A DNA stretch of 64,000 nt from Amoebidium appalachense (GCA_963693365.1 CAVNZM010000001.1:18476001-18540000); one strand, 5' to 3'; counted from the stretch's first letter, positions 11,661 to 58,027 are shown. Notes: generated by a model from the sequence alone, not told the origin. Numbers and translations are program-made.

Positions 11661-14161
11661 ATGGAGCACGTCAAGCATGCCCTTCAGACCAGCCTGCCGC
11701 AGTACCTGCGGTCGCTGAATATCCCCAGCAATGTTGAGGGCTTTTCCAAACTCTCACAGGTACGTGTACTCTCGAAACGGTAGATGTGCACGTGGTGAAA
11801 GGGTTAGGCACTTCAAGTGTTTGTCTTTTTAGCAGCCTTATGCTTACTGTCGAGTATGTAAATGCCATCTGTTGAAGGTGACATTAAGGCACCACATCTT
11901 GTGCTATTTACCATACCCCTCCATTCCTGTCCGACTGCTGAGCATAGCCCTACACGCAACATGCCGCCCCAACACTTTCAGTTTACTTTGCTCCAAGTAG
12001 TTGCGGTTCACTCCGAGATCCTTTAGCAGATTAACCCCACTTCACTCAATTTCAACCGATTCCAAGTGCTGAATGCAACCCTTCTTGAAAAGCAACACCT
12101 CACTTCCCGCTCCTTTTCGGTAATTCACTCCACATCACCGCAGGCTGAGCCGCCTTTCCTCACCACACTTCGTTTTTTACTTTCAACTCATCCACAGACT
12201 ATATTTGCTTCTTTAAAAAGTTCACGCTTCACCTCCCTCTTTACCACCTTTAGTTCAGGGCAGACTCTCAATTGAAGCCCACTCTACCTCTCTCCCATCA
12301 CAAACATCACACTCGTTATCACACCCTGCTGCCCACTTTTCCCGCCCCTACTCACCACAAGTGAGACTCAATTGCACTTCAAATGATATCTCAAACGACT
12401 CTTACTCATCATACTCCAGTCCAAACCACTGTTTCCTCCCTATGGTGCTATTATGCCCAGACTCATGGGTGAAATTTTCTGCATGTTTTTGTTTCATAAG
12501 CAAGTTTCCTTGATTCCTTGGCGCAGCACACTTTGGCTGTGCAGGTACCGACTCACAGCCTTCTTGTCCCTTTCAGGCAGACTGGATGAAGTTGGCACCA
12601 CTTATCATGTTTGCTCTGACCATTTTCATTGCTGTTATCACCCCTCTGTTCACTGACCCGGCAAAGAAGTGGTGAGTCCTCTCCTTCCTCCCCCCCTTCC
12701 TCCCCGCACACAACACGCACACACATACGTACCCACGGACACAAGCGCGCACGCACGCACACACACACACACACACAACCCTGTTTCCTGTGCATCACCT
12801 ACCCCTTTCCCAACTCCTCACACCCTCAAGCACACTTTTCTCTCCATATTTCTACCTAATTTACCGTTCTTCCACCCTACTCCGCTCCGCCTTTGTTTTC
12901 CTCGGTCGAAGTCTCCCCATCCGCCACACGTCTCGATCCGTGCTTGCTTACCCCCCCCCCTCCCCCCCCCCCCCCCCCCCCCCCCCCCCTTTTTTTTTTC
13001 TCCCTAAGTCAGCCCTTTGCCACCCTCCCCCATCCGCCGCTTCACTCGCCATCCCCAGCCTTCGTTGCCCCCCAGGCCTGCCCACCAACCTTTATGTTCT
13101 CTGGGATTTTCGTATCATCCTTGTTAAAGTTATAATTACTGCGCTCTTCCCTTCTCGTCTCAGCTGTGTTGCATGTCTCCCCCCCCCCCCCCCCCCCCAC
13201 CCCACCCCCCGCCCCTTCTCCCCTCCTCTCCCCCATTTCTTTCCTCAGTGGCCCCACCAACTGGTTGACAAAACACACGCACACACATACATCTCGCTCC
13301 CCCGGCATCTACATTTAATGGGCAGACCACACACGATCCTGTACCTACCCTGCAACTTCTGATTAATCTGCTTCACCTGCATCCACACACTCTCTAAGGC
13401 ACAACAGATATGTGTGCGTATCGTTACTCTTTTCCATTTACACCCCCTCCCCCCTGAGGATGGGCTCTGCTTATTATGCATACTCTTTATGTATGGCTTG
13501 CATTCTGCATCGTGTTATCCGTTTGTTCTTGTGTACTTCGTACTTTTTGACGCATTCAAAACCCCCCCCCTCCCCCCCCCCCCCCTTCCCCCCCCTCTTT
13601 CCTCCCCCTTCCCCTTCCCCGTCCCCTCCCCCCCCCCCCCCCTGGTGATACCATATTTCCGGCTGACATCCGGGGGCATAACTTTCCGTTCGAAGACGAT
13701 AAAGTTCCGCCCTAGTAAGCGTGTTACTACCCTGCGGCGTGGGTCAAGTCTCATGACTTAATTCTTTTCAGCTGGTGTAGTATGTTAGCCAGGGAAGTAT
13801 CGACTTAGGTATCGACGGGGGAGCTTCCTAGAAGCTCCGTCTCCTGAGTTCCTATCTATATTTTTCTTGCTTCTGCTTACTGCTGCAACTTTAACCCCCG
13901 GCCTTTCCCACTGCCCTTGCCTGCATAAGCAACCCTGCTCGTCTCTGATCAAGACGGGTGACCTACCCATGTTCAAGTGAAACAGTATCTGAGTTGGGTT
14001 TCGTTAACGAGGTGAATAGGTCGAAACTCGGGTACTGTGGATGACGTGGGCCCCCCCTGAGGATGGGCTCTGCTTATTATGCATACTCTTTATGTATGGC
14101 TTGCATTCTGCATCGTGTTATCCGTTTGTTCTTGTGTACTTCCGTACTTTTTGACGCATTC

Positions 14162-14194
<33 letters not shown>

Positions 14195-14298
14195 ATAAAA
14201 ATCCCCCATTTCAAATTACAGTCTAAAAATGCGTTGATTTTTGGTTGACTTGATAGATGTTGGGGCAATTAGGACTGCTTGGATCTCCCCCATCACAA

Positions 14299-14341
<43 letters not shown>

Positions 14342-14660
14342 GGCCCTCCTCCCCAAATTCCGAATACCAACACCCAACACCCCTCCCTCCCCGCTCTCCC
14401 ACCCGTTCTCGTGCTGAGGCACAGCATATGCAGTTGCCAAACCCCAATCCTTGCACTTACCTTACATACACGAAGCGTAGCTGAAACACATACTCGCACA
14501 TTTAGACATCACATTTCTCTGTGGTTCCGTATGCCAGTCTATGCATAGCTCGGTTCCTTAGGCCGTGTCTTTACAGCCGACGTTTTCCTGAATCATGATT
14601 ACTCTATCGAATACGTCACACATATTCACCAACCGAGCCTTCTCTCTCTCTCTCTCTCGC

Positions 14661-14745
<85 letters not shown>

Positions 14746-15613
14746 GCGCCCGCGCACACACACACACGCACACAAATCAGGCACACACACACGCGCACGC
14801 GCACACACACACAGACACACACACAAATGTGCATGCGGGTGCGCCGTGCGCATTAGGCTTGAACATGGGTAACACACATCTACCCACCAACAAAGACTTT
14901 GCAACCCACCAACACATACACCCCGTCAACCCAAAGTTCACATTGCACAAACCATGTCACACCAACTAACCGTTCCGATTTTCTTTACCTTTTTTCTTTC
15001 TTTTCTTTTTTGCAGGAAAGACGAGTGCAAGAGGCTTCAGAAGGAGCTTGCCAGCGCCAAGGACGGTGCCGGGCCGATCAACCAAACGATCAAGAAGGAC
15101 GAGGATAAGGTGGTGGACACGTGCCCCCTTAAGGACATCGAGGACTGCGAGCAGAAGGTCTTCTGCCGCTGCTGGAAGTCCAAGAAGGTCAGTTTCTTTA
15201 TTTGGTTTGGTGCAGTGTGATCATCACATGTTTGAGTGCCTTGTTTGCATTGCTTTGGGGCATAGGTAGTCTCAAGTGCGCTACTTGTGTAATGTATTGT
15301 GTATGCCAACGTGTTTCAATGGTTACTGCACAGTCATAATTGGATGCCGTGTCCCCCTACTCTCCGCCCACACTCGTCCGCACACCCGCCTGGCCCCACT
15401 GTGTACATCCCTCTCTCACCCCCTTCCCCCCCCCCCGTTTCGCCACCACCACGCTTCCGATATTAGAACTGCCGCGCTTTCTTGTTCTCTTGGTGATGCA
15501 TCGTTATGAAGCAAGATTGAGCATGGTGTGGAATGTGAGCATGGTGTTTTGAAATGAATTGCGGAATGAGTGTTTGAAAGTTTCCCCTCCTCTACCACCG
15601 CAGCATGTCCCTT

Positions 15614-15704
<91 letters not shown>

Positions 15705-16005
15705 GCGCGCAGAGGCACAGGCACAGACGCGCACTTCCGCACGCACGCACACAAACACATACACACATATACACATATTCACACACACTCACACAAGTAC
15801 AATGCGTATGCAATCGCATGCATGCACCCTACGAGAGTGGGTACAAGAGGTCACAGCCAGGATCAAGTGTACCCCCTCTCTTTCCCCTCCCCCCATGCAT
15901 ACTGTGCGCATGGCTGATGTTGCATACTTGAATGTTTGCCTTTGCATGTGTCCTGCACCATGCTTCTCATCGTGTATGCGTACTTCGTACCGTGTTCCTC
16001 ATTCC

Positions 16006-16036
<31 letters not shown>

Positions 16037-16177
16037 TTCCACATTTTGTGGTCATTAATCTGAATTTTCGAATTCACCCCACAGTTCCCCCTGTGTGATG
16101 GCAGCCACAACAGCCACAACAAGGAGACTGGTGACAACGTGGGCCCACTCATTGTGAAGGGCGGCAAGTCCTCCTAA
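11661..16177 (+). CDS. CISD2: CISD2/mitoNEET-type CDGSH iron-sulfur protein
   Basis: Exons 11661-11759, 12577-12671, 15016-15187 and 16085-16177 join in phases 0, 2 and 0 into a 152-residue protein. The N terminus (..[20 protein letters not shown]) resembles animal CISD2. A single membrane anchor follows (about residues 40-57, [15 protein letters not shown]). The C-terminal CDGSH domain has [16 protein letters not shown]: by family rule, the 2Fe-2S ligands are Cys115, Cys117, Cys126 and His130. After it comes [15 protein letters not shown], as in CISD1/2. The family sits on the mitochondrial outer membrane or ER with the cluster facing the cytosol, and acts in iron-sulfur/redox and calcium homeostasis. 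The length is close to CISD2 (135 in human), with a longer, lysine-rich linker. The start is the first ATG after the TATA box. Introns 2 and 3 hold microsatellites and element copies. Confidence 0.96.
13451..13570 (+). mobile_element. Poly(C)-tailed element, subfamily A, 5'-truncated
   Basis: Begins at the core ccctgaggatgggctctg and ends gacgcattcaaa plus C, in CISD2 intron 2. It lies about 75 bp before a second, longer copy. Confidence 0.85.
13644..14192 (+). mobile_element. Poly(C)-tailed element, subfamily A, long copy
   Basis: Runs from ggtgataccatatttccg to tttgacgcattcaa, then about 29 C. Compared with the copy at 46356 it lacks an internal segment of about 40 bp near 13755. The middle contains ctgcataagcaaccctgctc and gatcaagacggg, shared with subfamily B. 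Confidence 0.88.
15615..15702. repeat. (CA)n microsatellite, CISD2 intron 3
   Basis: About 86 bp of nearly pure CA, followed by CG-rich variants. Confidence 0.95.
15898..16036 (+). mobile_element. Poly(C)-tailed element, subfamily B, 5'-truncated
   Basis: gcatactgtgcgcatggctg .. cgtgttcctcattcca, then about 30 C. The C tail ends 48 bp before CISD2 exon 4, so it may contribute pyrimidines to that acceptor. Confidence 0.85.
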
Positions 16178-16401
16178 ATCTGGAACATCATGATTTTCTG
16201 GATGGTTTCATTTTGCGGGAAAAAGTGGTGTTGTTGCCATTGAGAAGCCACTATGATGTCGAGCTTTGCATTGGTCTGTTTATAAAGTTGGCCAATCTGC
16301 CCTACTTTGGGATGCCGCTAAATGAGTCAGAATGCATATTGCTGACTGTACGGCTGTGCCGAGATGATTTTTGTTTGTGTGAAGAAAGACACAGTGATAG
16401 A

Positions 16402-16407
16402 AATAAA
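16402..16407 (+). promoter_or_regulatory. Polyadenylation signal of the CISD2 gene
   Basis: AATAAA 225 nt after the stop codon, within an A-rich stretch. Confidence 0.6.
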
Positions 16408-16445
16408 AAACTTATGACTGACGACGGAATTCTTGAATTCATCAG

Positions 16446-16499
16446 ACTTCGTTGTACATGTCGTGTACATCCATTATTGTCTTGCATGTACAACGAAGT
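16446..16499. other. Perfect 15-bp hairpin downstream of CISD2
   Basis: ACTTCGTTGTACATG (16446-16460) and its exact reverse complement (16485-16499), separated by a 24-nt loop. It starts about 40 nt after the AATAAA, so it may lie at the 3' end of the transcript or just beyond it. Confidence 0.75.
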
Positions 16500-16512
16500 G
16501 TGACAAGCACCC

Positions 16513-16634
16513 ATGACGTGGGCCCCCCCTGAGGATGGGCTCTGCTTATTATGCATACTCTTTATGTATGGCTTGCATTCTGCATCGTGTTATCCGTTTG
16601 TTCTTGTGTACTTCGTACTTTTTGACGCATTCAA

Positions 16635-16667
<33 letters not shown>
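16513..16667 (+). mobile_element. Poly(C)-tailed element, subfamily A, 5'-truncated
   Basis: atgacgtgggccccccctga .. gacgcattcaaaa plus about 30 C, just downstream of CISD2 and on the same strand. Confidence 0.85.
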
Positions 16668-16669
<2 letters not shown>

Positions 16670-16979
16670 TCTCCCACACACACACACACACACACACCTC
16701 CCTATCAGACCTCAGCGAATTGGTCACGTGACCGATTTCTTGGGCCCAAGCGATTTTGGCGCCTAATCCCCGCGTGCGCTTTTTCTTCGACGAACGTTTG
16801 TCCTCGCCTTCGCTGCCGTCACCTTAGTGCTTCCTTTCTTACCAAAAGGAAGCAAATATATTTGGTATCCGTAATACATATTTCTTATGCTTCTGTGCAG
16901 TCTACTTTTTTTCTATGTATGAAAATGCGGCGTAGAAGAAGCTGCCCGCTTTGAATGTTCTATCTGACAAATGTGACTA

Positions 16980-18660
<1,681 letters not shown>

Positions 18661-18890
18661 GGCTGTACTAATACCAGCCGTCATCTTCCCACTAATCACC
18701 AAACCACATATAAATAATAAACGTGCCAAATATTTTTCCTTGTTTTGATAAGTGTTTTTTGCCAGTTTGTAGTCTTTTGCCCAAGCACACTGTTGTTTGC
18801 CTAAAACGCTACGCATATATGTACGAAACCCCGGCAGTGGCGATCATCAAAATGAGCTTGTAATTCCCATGAAATGCGGATGGATTACGG

Positions 18891-19061
18891 TGACGTCAAA
18901 ATCCGCGGAGTTGAATCTTGCACTCTCACAGTTCGATTACGTAACCACGGCCCTCTGCACGGCCCTCTTTTTCAGAGGGCCGTGACGTAACCCTAACCAA
19001 AATATGACGTCACTCAACCGCGAAGGCCTCGGGCAGCCAATCGGATTAGACCATGACGTCA
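18891..19061 (+). promoter_or_regulatory. TOM70 promoter with three CRE palindromes and a CCAAT box
   Basis: TGACGTCA occurs at 18891-18898, 19005-19012 and 19054-19061, with a half site TGACGTAA at 18983-18990 and a CCAAT at 19037-19041. They lie 333-503 bp before the TOM70 ATG. TGACGTCA is the established ATF/CREB-family site. Its use here is inference. Confidence 0.65.
18958..18983. other. Short inverted repeat in the TOM70 promoter
   Basis: acggccctct and agagggccgt face each other across a short T-rich loop. An extra direct copy of cacggccctct precedes them. Confidence 0.7.
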
Positions 19062-19393
19062 CTCGGCGGTCAAGCACAGTTTTTGGCCACACGCGTGGCG
19101 ACATTTCACGTTTTCATCCCACGCCCTTTTGTGTGTTGCGCGTTTTTGGCGCCAGAGTTGTGCACGCAAAGGCTGCGTTTATTTGCTTGTTTATTGAGTT
19201 TGGTCCAGTAGAATAGTTACAATACAGTTGGCAATCCCCAGGAAGATTAAACTAAGAGCGAAGCAGGCCTACATTCTTGGCGTTTGCATGGTTGGAGCAA
19301 TAGACCTATTGTTCTTTACGACACTATAAGCCGGGCGCTTTTTTTATTTGTTTAAAAAATTTAACTCTCAAGCAACAGGTGAGCAGCACAAAA

Positions 19394-32007
<12,614 letters not shown>

Positions 32008-33525
32008 GCACACACACCCCCTGACACACGGTGATAGAACACCCCCCGACCTTGCTCGTGTACATAGTAGTACTCACGCTTACACACATTACACTACACA
32101 GTGGTGGTGGTTATATTTTGTGATGAGAACACACACCTTACACGCACATGTACCATTACACTACACATTTGTGGCTATATTTGTGCTCAGTGTGACATCT
32201 TACATGCACTCACATCACGGTACCACCACATTACACATTTGTGGCTGTATTTGATGAGCACACACACGTTCCACACACATATACACCTCACACGACCTGT
32301 CTGTGTGAGTCGAAGTTAAGTGTAACGGCGCATTACATGGTAGTCATCATATTTTTTACCCAGAGATATAGAACACTTTGGTCATATGGCATATATGTGC
32401 ACACATAGTTGTTTCTTGACGCACTGGCAAACACAAGCCACTACGACATGATTCTTGTCATTTGAAGTCGGTATTACTAATAAGGTATGTCATAGTTTTG
32501 GACATTCGAGTTTACTCTCTACTATGATTCGTCAGGGTTTTCCGACTAGGCGCTCTCCTCAATGGGTACAATATAATAAATTCCACGGCAACATAATCTC
32601 TTTTGCTATTCTCTTTTGCGTTGTTTCTTTCGAAAGCAGTGATCAGGTGATAAGTTTGTTGGGCAGGGGGTGGGAATGAGATGAGGGTGGGGTTTGGGGG
32701 GGAGAGCAGGGAGATTGGGAAGAGGTTGTAAAGGTAACGTCAACCAAGCAAACTAACTTAGTGGCAGTTGGTTTCAAGTGAAGCAGATTCAGCGAGTGTG
32801 TAGTAATAGTCATATCGAAGCACGTTGATATCAATTGCAATTTGCATCCACATTTCACCGGGCTGCTTGGCAATGCTGTCTGTATACAAGTTTTTTAGCA
32901 ACTGGCCAAGTTGGTGGCATCACTACTCTGTAATATTAATGAAAAGAACAGCTGTCTTGGCCTCTGTGAGGCTCGCAGCAAGTTGCGCCTGCAACATGAT
33001 GATGGTAGTTCGACCATGTTACATATCCAGTACGCCAGCTGCGGCCTGCATATGCTGCGCATCATCGGTACATCATATGCAAGCAAAGTCTACGAATTCA
33101 TGAGCTGTATTTTGTACACTCTCTCTCTTGCTCACTGCATGCAGCGTGCACTCACGGCCTCCACTCCATATATATGCATGTCGGCCGGCACCTGCACCCC
33201 TACCGGTCTGGCAACCGTACATGGGTTGGGCAATTGCAGTGGGCATATTCGCAGTCAATTATTCGTGCTGAAGTTGCCACTCGACGATCATCATGTGACG
33301 CCGGGATCCCAACCGATGCGCCGGGCGTCAGACCGTTCAAATCAGAGACTCCGGAGTGTCATAAGACATAAGACCATGCAACGGACAATGGAGCTGCCGC
33401 AGTATCAGCCCGTGTGAATACGCACATGTGCCGCACACCACCATACACTGTGCCTTGGTGCAGTGGGCTGAGTAACACTTACAAGCCCGGGTGCGGCCTC
33501 TCACACATGGCCGCAGCTGCCGGGG
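32008..33525. other. TOM70 3' flank; no gene supported
   Basis: It starts with degenerate, tandem-like units (cacattacacatttgtggct..) at 32080-32300. A possible AATAAA lies near 32575. A 168-codon ORF at 32911-33417 (+) has no recognisable family, splice context or codon bias, so it is not called. Confidence 0.6.
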
Positions 33526-33533
33526 ACCCTGGT
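33526..33533. repeat. Left target-site duplication of the hAT MITE
   Basis: accctggt, identical to 33902-33909. Confidence 0.9.
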
Positions 33534-33901
33534 CAGGGATGTGCCGACTTGACTCGAGTCATGACTTTAAGTCAAAAAAGCTCCTGACTTTGCCAAGTCA
33601 AGTCGAGCCCGTCAGGCAGGGTATATAGAATGACTTTGTGGGGAGAGGGGCGGGGGAGGGGGAAGAGGATGGGGGGAGGGGGTGGGAGGGGGTTGGAGAG
33701 AGAGAGGAAAGCGGGGAGGAGGGGGGATTTGCATTGAAAAAGTTACCATATATGGTAAAAAGTCATTAAAGTCATGACCTGAGTCAGAACCTCCTAAGTC
33801 ACGACTTCCAGTCAATTCAATTCACTGGCCTCGCCATTCAATTATACTTACAAGTCAAGTCAATTCACGGAGACTCTCGGTCCGCCGCGGGCACATCCCT
33901 G
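33534..33901. mobile_element. hAT-type MITE, 368 bp
   Basis: Perfect 12-bp terminal inverted repeats, CAGGGATGTGCC at 33534-33545 and its reverse complement at 33890-33901. A perfect 8-bp target-site duplication, accctggt, lies outside them. The interior is dense in GACTT/AAGTC motifs on both strands (gacttgactcgagtcatgac, agtcattaaagtcatgacct). Such subterminal repeats are what hAT transposases bind. A purine-rich block (33640-33735) sits in the middle. There is no coding capacity. Confidence 0.93.
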
Positions 33902-33909
33902 ACCCTGGT
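33902..33909. repeat. Right target-site duplication of the hAT MITE
   Basis: accctggt, identical to 33526-33533. Confidence 0.9.
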
Positions 33910-33919
33910 ACAGCGTTAG

Positions 33920-33981
33920 CCAATCAAAAAGCATTCTGCATTCAGCTGAGCAGCGCAGCCAATTAAATCCTTTCCTATTGG
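33920..33981 (+). promoter_or_regulatory. CCAAT-box cluster upstream of the aminopeptidase gene
   Basis: CCAAT at 33920-33924 and 33959-33963, and the reverse form ATTGG at 33977-33981, about 540-600 bp before the ATG. The MITE ends 11 bp before the first box. Confidence 0.5.
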
Positions 33982-34320
33982 AATCTTGCCAAGATCGGTT
34001 TAGACGATAACAGCGATTGGTGTACCTAAAACATAAAATAATGAATACTTCGTACAGGTTGTTTATATTGCATAAAACTAAAATGTAACCTTTATCACAC
34101 CCTTATACCTCCCAGTCGACAATAAACAGAGCCGCGGTTATGCCGCGGTTTGGGTGCCGGGAAAAAAACAACCTCGGACATTTTTCCGGGCACACTCAGT
34201 CTGCGACGGTACAGTACCAGCACAGTCACCTCGAAAAAAAAACCTCCCTCAACTCTCAAAGTCTTGACAAAGTCAACAGTTCTTTCTCTCTTCCGAGTTT
34301 GAGGTCGGCGCAAATAAAAG

Positions 34321-34509
34321 GTATGTTTTGAGTACTGATTTGGCAGCAAGCCATGCTGTTAGGAAATCTGTGAACTGGCAAGATCTAGCGGAAAAGGTGG
34401 AGGCCCATGGATGACAGATGTGGGCGGGCGGGGGGGTGGCTTGGAAAGATAAAATTTCTCGACTGATAAAAGGTATGGCTATATCTTCTGACGATTTTTA
34501 TTGTTTCAG
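34321..34509 (+). other. Probable 5'-UTR intron of the aminopeptidase gene
   Basis: Donor aaaag|gtatgt at 34320/34321 and acceptor ttgtttcag ending at 34509, 10 nt before the ATG at 34520. The upstream exon would be untranslated. Confidence 0.5.
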
Positions 34510-34519
34510 ATCTCCAAAC

Positions 34520-54810
<20,291 letters not shown>

Positions 54811-56765
54811 TTGCCTAACATGGAAGTGCCCCTATTTTTAGAACCAGGTATATAGGCATGCAAGGATGAATACCACTGTGGCTGGGAACTAGATTTGTCT
54901 ACCTTAGGGGTATGTACGCTAGGCAGTGTTCATGGTTATGTAGGTTTATTAGGCTAGGCTGTTCAGAACTGAAGGATGGTGGGTGCATCACATAGGCTTG
55001 ATACTCATAGCATACATTGAGCGACTATATTGTTAAAGGAAGAAGTACATGTTGGTTCTATTCAATGCTTGTATGTTCATGCATCCTAGCTAGGGGTCTC
55101 ACCACGGCGCACATTGTGTTGGTTTCGTTGAATCTTCGCGTGATTTGCTTTCAATCCTCAAATCATCATGCTATCTCATTAGTCAATAGTAGGTACTGGA
55201 TAATTCCAGGCCCTTCTTACGTTAGTGTCATATTTTGCGTTTCTCTCTGCAGACCTGATTATCTTGGTGTTTAATCACATGCTCTTACACTTCGTCGATT
55301 GGTCGGCTTGCAAGGCCACATGAAGGGCTGCAGACATGCTGCGATATTTTTTAATGGACAGGTCTCATGAGGACAAAATAAAGTGAACATGATTTGATGG
55401 TGGCCAAGTTATTGATTGAACCAACATGTACATGTAAGTTGAAAAACAACCTAACAGATTTTTAAATTTGCCTATCACCGGATTCAACCCACAATTAAAT
55501 TATCTGGGAGGTGGTGGCACTGCCTGCAGGTGGCACGGTTGTGCGCGCGGGCGCGCGCGTGACTGTGTGTGTGTCACACTGTGCATGTCATGATGGCGTG
55601 TGAATATTTGATTTGGGAGGAGTGGGAGGGGGGGGGGGGGGGGGGGGGTTCTACATTTAAGCCTGCGGGGGGGGGGGGGGTTGCACATTGACCTGCGCGG
55701 AGGGGGGGGGGGGGGGGTTGCGCACCTGGCAGTGTCCACATGTGAGCCTGCCTACAGCCGCAGTGCATATCATTATAGCTAGCTAATATTAGTGTATTTT
55801 TAAATTTTCGTCATGACATATGTATGTTTGTGCGTTTGTGCGCCTCCCCCTTCCCCTCCCCCCCTCCCCACCCCCCTCCCCCCCCCCCCCTCCCCCTCCT
55901 CCTCCTCCTCCTCCTCCGCGGGGCGGCCCTGGGAGGGCCGGAGCCCCGAGTCCCGGGACGCTTGCCAAAAACCTGGATCCGCTTATATGGAAGTCACTGC
56001 CACGGTCAAAATGTGGCACCTAAGTATATGTATTACGACCCGCCAGGACACATATGCCATGGTGTGGGTTTCAGGTGCCTTCAACAAGCCAAAGAGAACT
56101 ATTCACCCGACGTTGAGGTGCATGCAGGAGGCACGAGTCAATATGGATATTAAATGTCGTCACAAGCCATAATGGTAAGGGGATTATAATAGGTTAACGC
56201 GTACGTCCCTGAGCCTTTTGTTTAAAGTTTCGATTTCCGCGGTTGCGGCAGCAAGGCCTGATCCGTCTCACACTTATCCGCCACATTCCAAATCCCATTC
56301 CAATGGGCCGTCTTTCCTTTTTGCTCCGGCATGGGCACGGGGGGAGGCTGAGCAAGCAACCACGTGTACACTACAGCCGGCTGTACGACGCTTGCCCAGG
56401 CTGTCTACACTAGGCTTGCACAACTCAGTGCTGGCAGGCTTAGAGGGAGTTTGTTAGCAAGTATGAACGGCTACCGCGGCAACTTGGCAGCATATAACAA
56501 GTACTCAACCTACTGTTACATGACCTTCCCACACCACATACAGCGGCCTTCTGTTTCACTACACGGTTCACTTGGAATAATATGCACACTTTCTGTGTTG
56601 TTTCCACTTGCATTCCAGTTATCTAAATGGTGCAGCATATAGCATACATACCAACACTAGGTGTTTTAGTCATAAGTTAGCTATGAAGCTGAACCCTGCC
56701 TCCCCCGGAGGGCTACACCACATAGGCCCACATATATATATACACTGTATAACCGCACCGTATAA
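54811..56765. other. Intergenic; aminopeptidase 3' UTR and spacer
   Basis: The aminopeptidase 3' UTR probably runs to an AATAAA at 55377-55382. The rest holds G-runs (55629-55740), a CTCC tract (55845-55917) and ordinary unique sequence. A TATA-like TATATATATA lies at 56733-56742, 24 bp before the next ATG. I saw no exon. Confidence 0.65.
55377..55382 (+). promoter_or_regulatory. Candidate polyadenylation signal, aminopeptidase gene
   Basis: AATAAA about 570 nt after the stop codon, in a context free of competing exons. Confidence 0.5.
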
Positions 56766-58027
56766 ATGGCATTACCCGATAATGTTGAAAAGATGACCGC
56801 AACAAGAGACAGGCAAACCACAAGTTTGCCGCCTTCGCCCACGGCGGTAACAACAGCGGGGAAAGCATTATCTCCGTCCGTGGTCTCCCTCCCATCCGCA
56901 ACGAGCACACAGGCGGTATCTGGTGCAGTCGTGGCTTGCCTTTTTCGGATTCATACTCTTTTTCGGTACTCTGGAGGGGGTGATTTTTGCCATGTGCTGG
57001 AATGTAACTTCATCATCACGGCCACTTGTCACCCGTGTACTACTATACGAACGTGACCACGCAGTTGGAGGAGGTGTCTGTGGAACTCGCACGGGAAAAC
57101 ATCACACTGCCAAGGAAGTTGACTTTGTACGGCAACGCACTGAAATTGAGCCAGCAGTTTCACAATGTGTCGGTAGATGCGTACCATGACGGGGATCAGA
57201 TTTTCCGTCTGACCCTAATTCCCACATTGGTGGAGTTCGTTGTGTTTGCTTTCATCGCCGCCGCCATGTTTAACAACAGACACAAAAAGGTGGTCATGTC
57301 CCGTGGGTACTCTTATCTCATCGACTACTTCTCCGCTGGTATATCCCTGCAAATCTGCTGCGCTTTCATTGTGGCGGTACCGTCGCTGAAATTTTCTACC
57401 ATTCCGCTAAAAATCACGCTCGAAAATGCGGAGCAGGCGCAGGCGGCAGCTGCAAAATTGAAAACCGACATGACAAACGTATGCATGTTTGCGCTTACAG
57501 CCATGATCATGTTTTGCGGTGCTATACTACAACGGCAACTCGTCATCAAAAAGATTTTCGACGAACGAAAGATAAAGCGGAAGCTGGACCTGCGATACAT
57601 GAAGTATTTCTGGGTGCACGTAGTGATTGCCATGGTGATAAATGTTCTCTTTTTGTTATGGCAGTTTGTGTTTGACTTTGACCAAAACCACCGCTTTTGG
57701 CCTATTAAATCACTTTGGATACCCGTGGCTGGTTATTTTGCTGTGGGTGTGTGGGCCACCCTTACCACACAACATGATTTTGTTCTGTTTAGCGACTACC
57801 AATCGAACATGCGATGTTTTACCTTTTTAGAACTGTCTGTTGCGATTATGATTGTGCTGCACAACATTAATTCTACCACGGTAATCACTTCTCTTTTTGG
57901 GTGGGCCATGATGCTAAGAATAGGCCTTACCGTTACCGCGTGTGATATGCTTGCGTGCTTGTATATCATAGAGAAGGAAAATATTCAATTTAAGCCAAAG
58001 CTATCCAAAACTGGCACACGGAGATAA
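56766..58027 (+). CDS. Unidentified multi-pass membrane protein, frame broken near the N terminus
   Basis: I do not recognise the family. From about 57008 to the TAA at 58025-58027 one frame stays open for over 330 codons without introns. It encodes about six hydrophobic segments (for example LIPTLVEFVVFAFIAAAMF, VIAMVINVLFLLWQFVF, ELSVAIMIVLHNI), a basic loop (DERKIKRKLDLRYMKYF), and NVT/NIT glycosylation sequons before the first of them. Upstream, an ATG at 56766, 24 bp after a TATA-like run, starts a Ser/Thr/Pro-rich N terminus in a different frame. A further membrane segment (WLAFFGFILFFGTLEGVIF) is in a third frame at 56929-57000. A 37-nt GT-AG mini-intron at 57028-57064 would join the last two frames. 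The first change (near 56915) remains unexplained. AATAAA at 58427. Intronless coding contrasts with all neighbours. Confidence 0.7.

Noticed and set aside
13644-14192. tRNA-derived SINE reading, from a B-box-like gggtcgaaactc in the element
   Set aside because: The match to the B box is imperfect, it lies in the middle of the element, and I found no convincing A box or tRNA fold.
32911-33417. 168-codon ORF upstream of the hAT MITE
   Set aside because: No family, no splice or promoter context; such a length is possible by chance in this region.
57026-57028. TTG as start codon of the membrane protein
   Set aside because: TTG starts are not expected in eukaryotic nuclear genes; the ATG at 56766 with a TATA box is a better candidate, with frame changes between.
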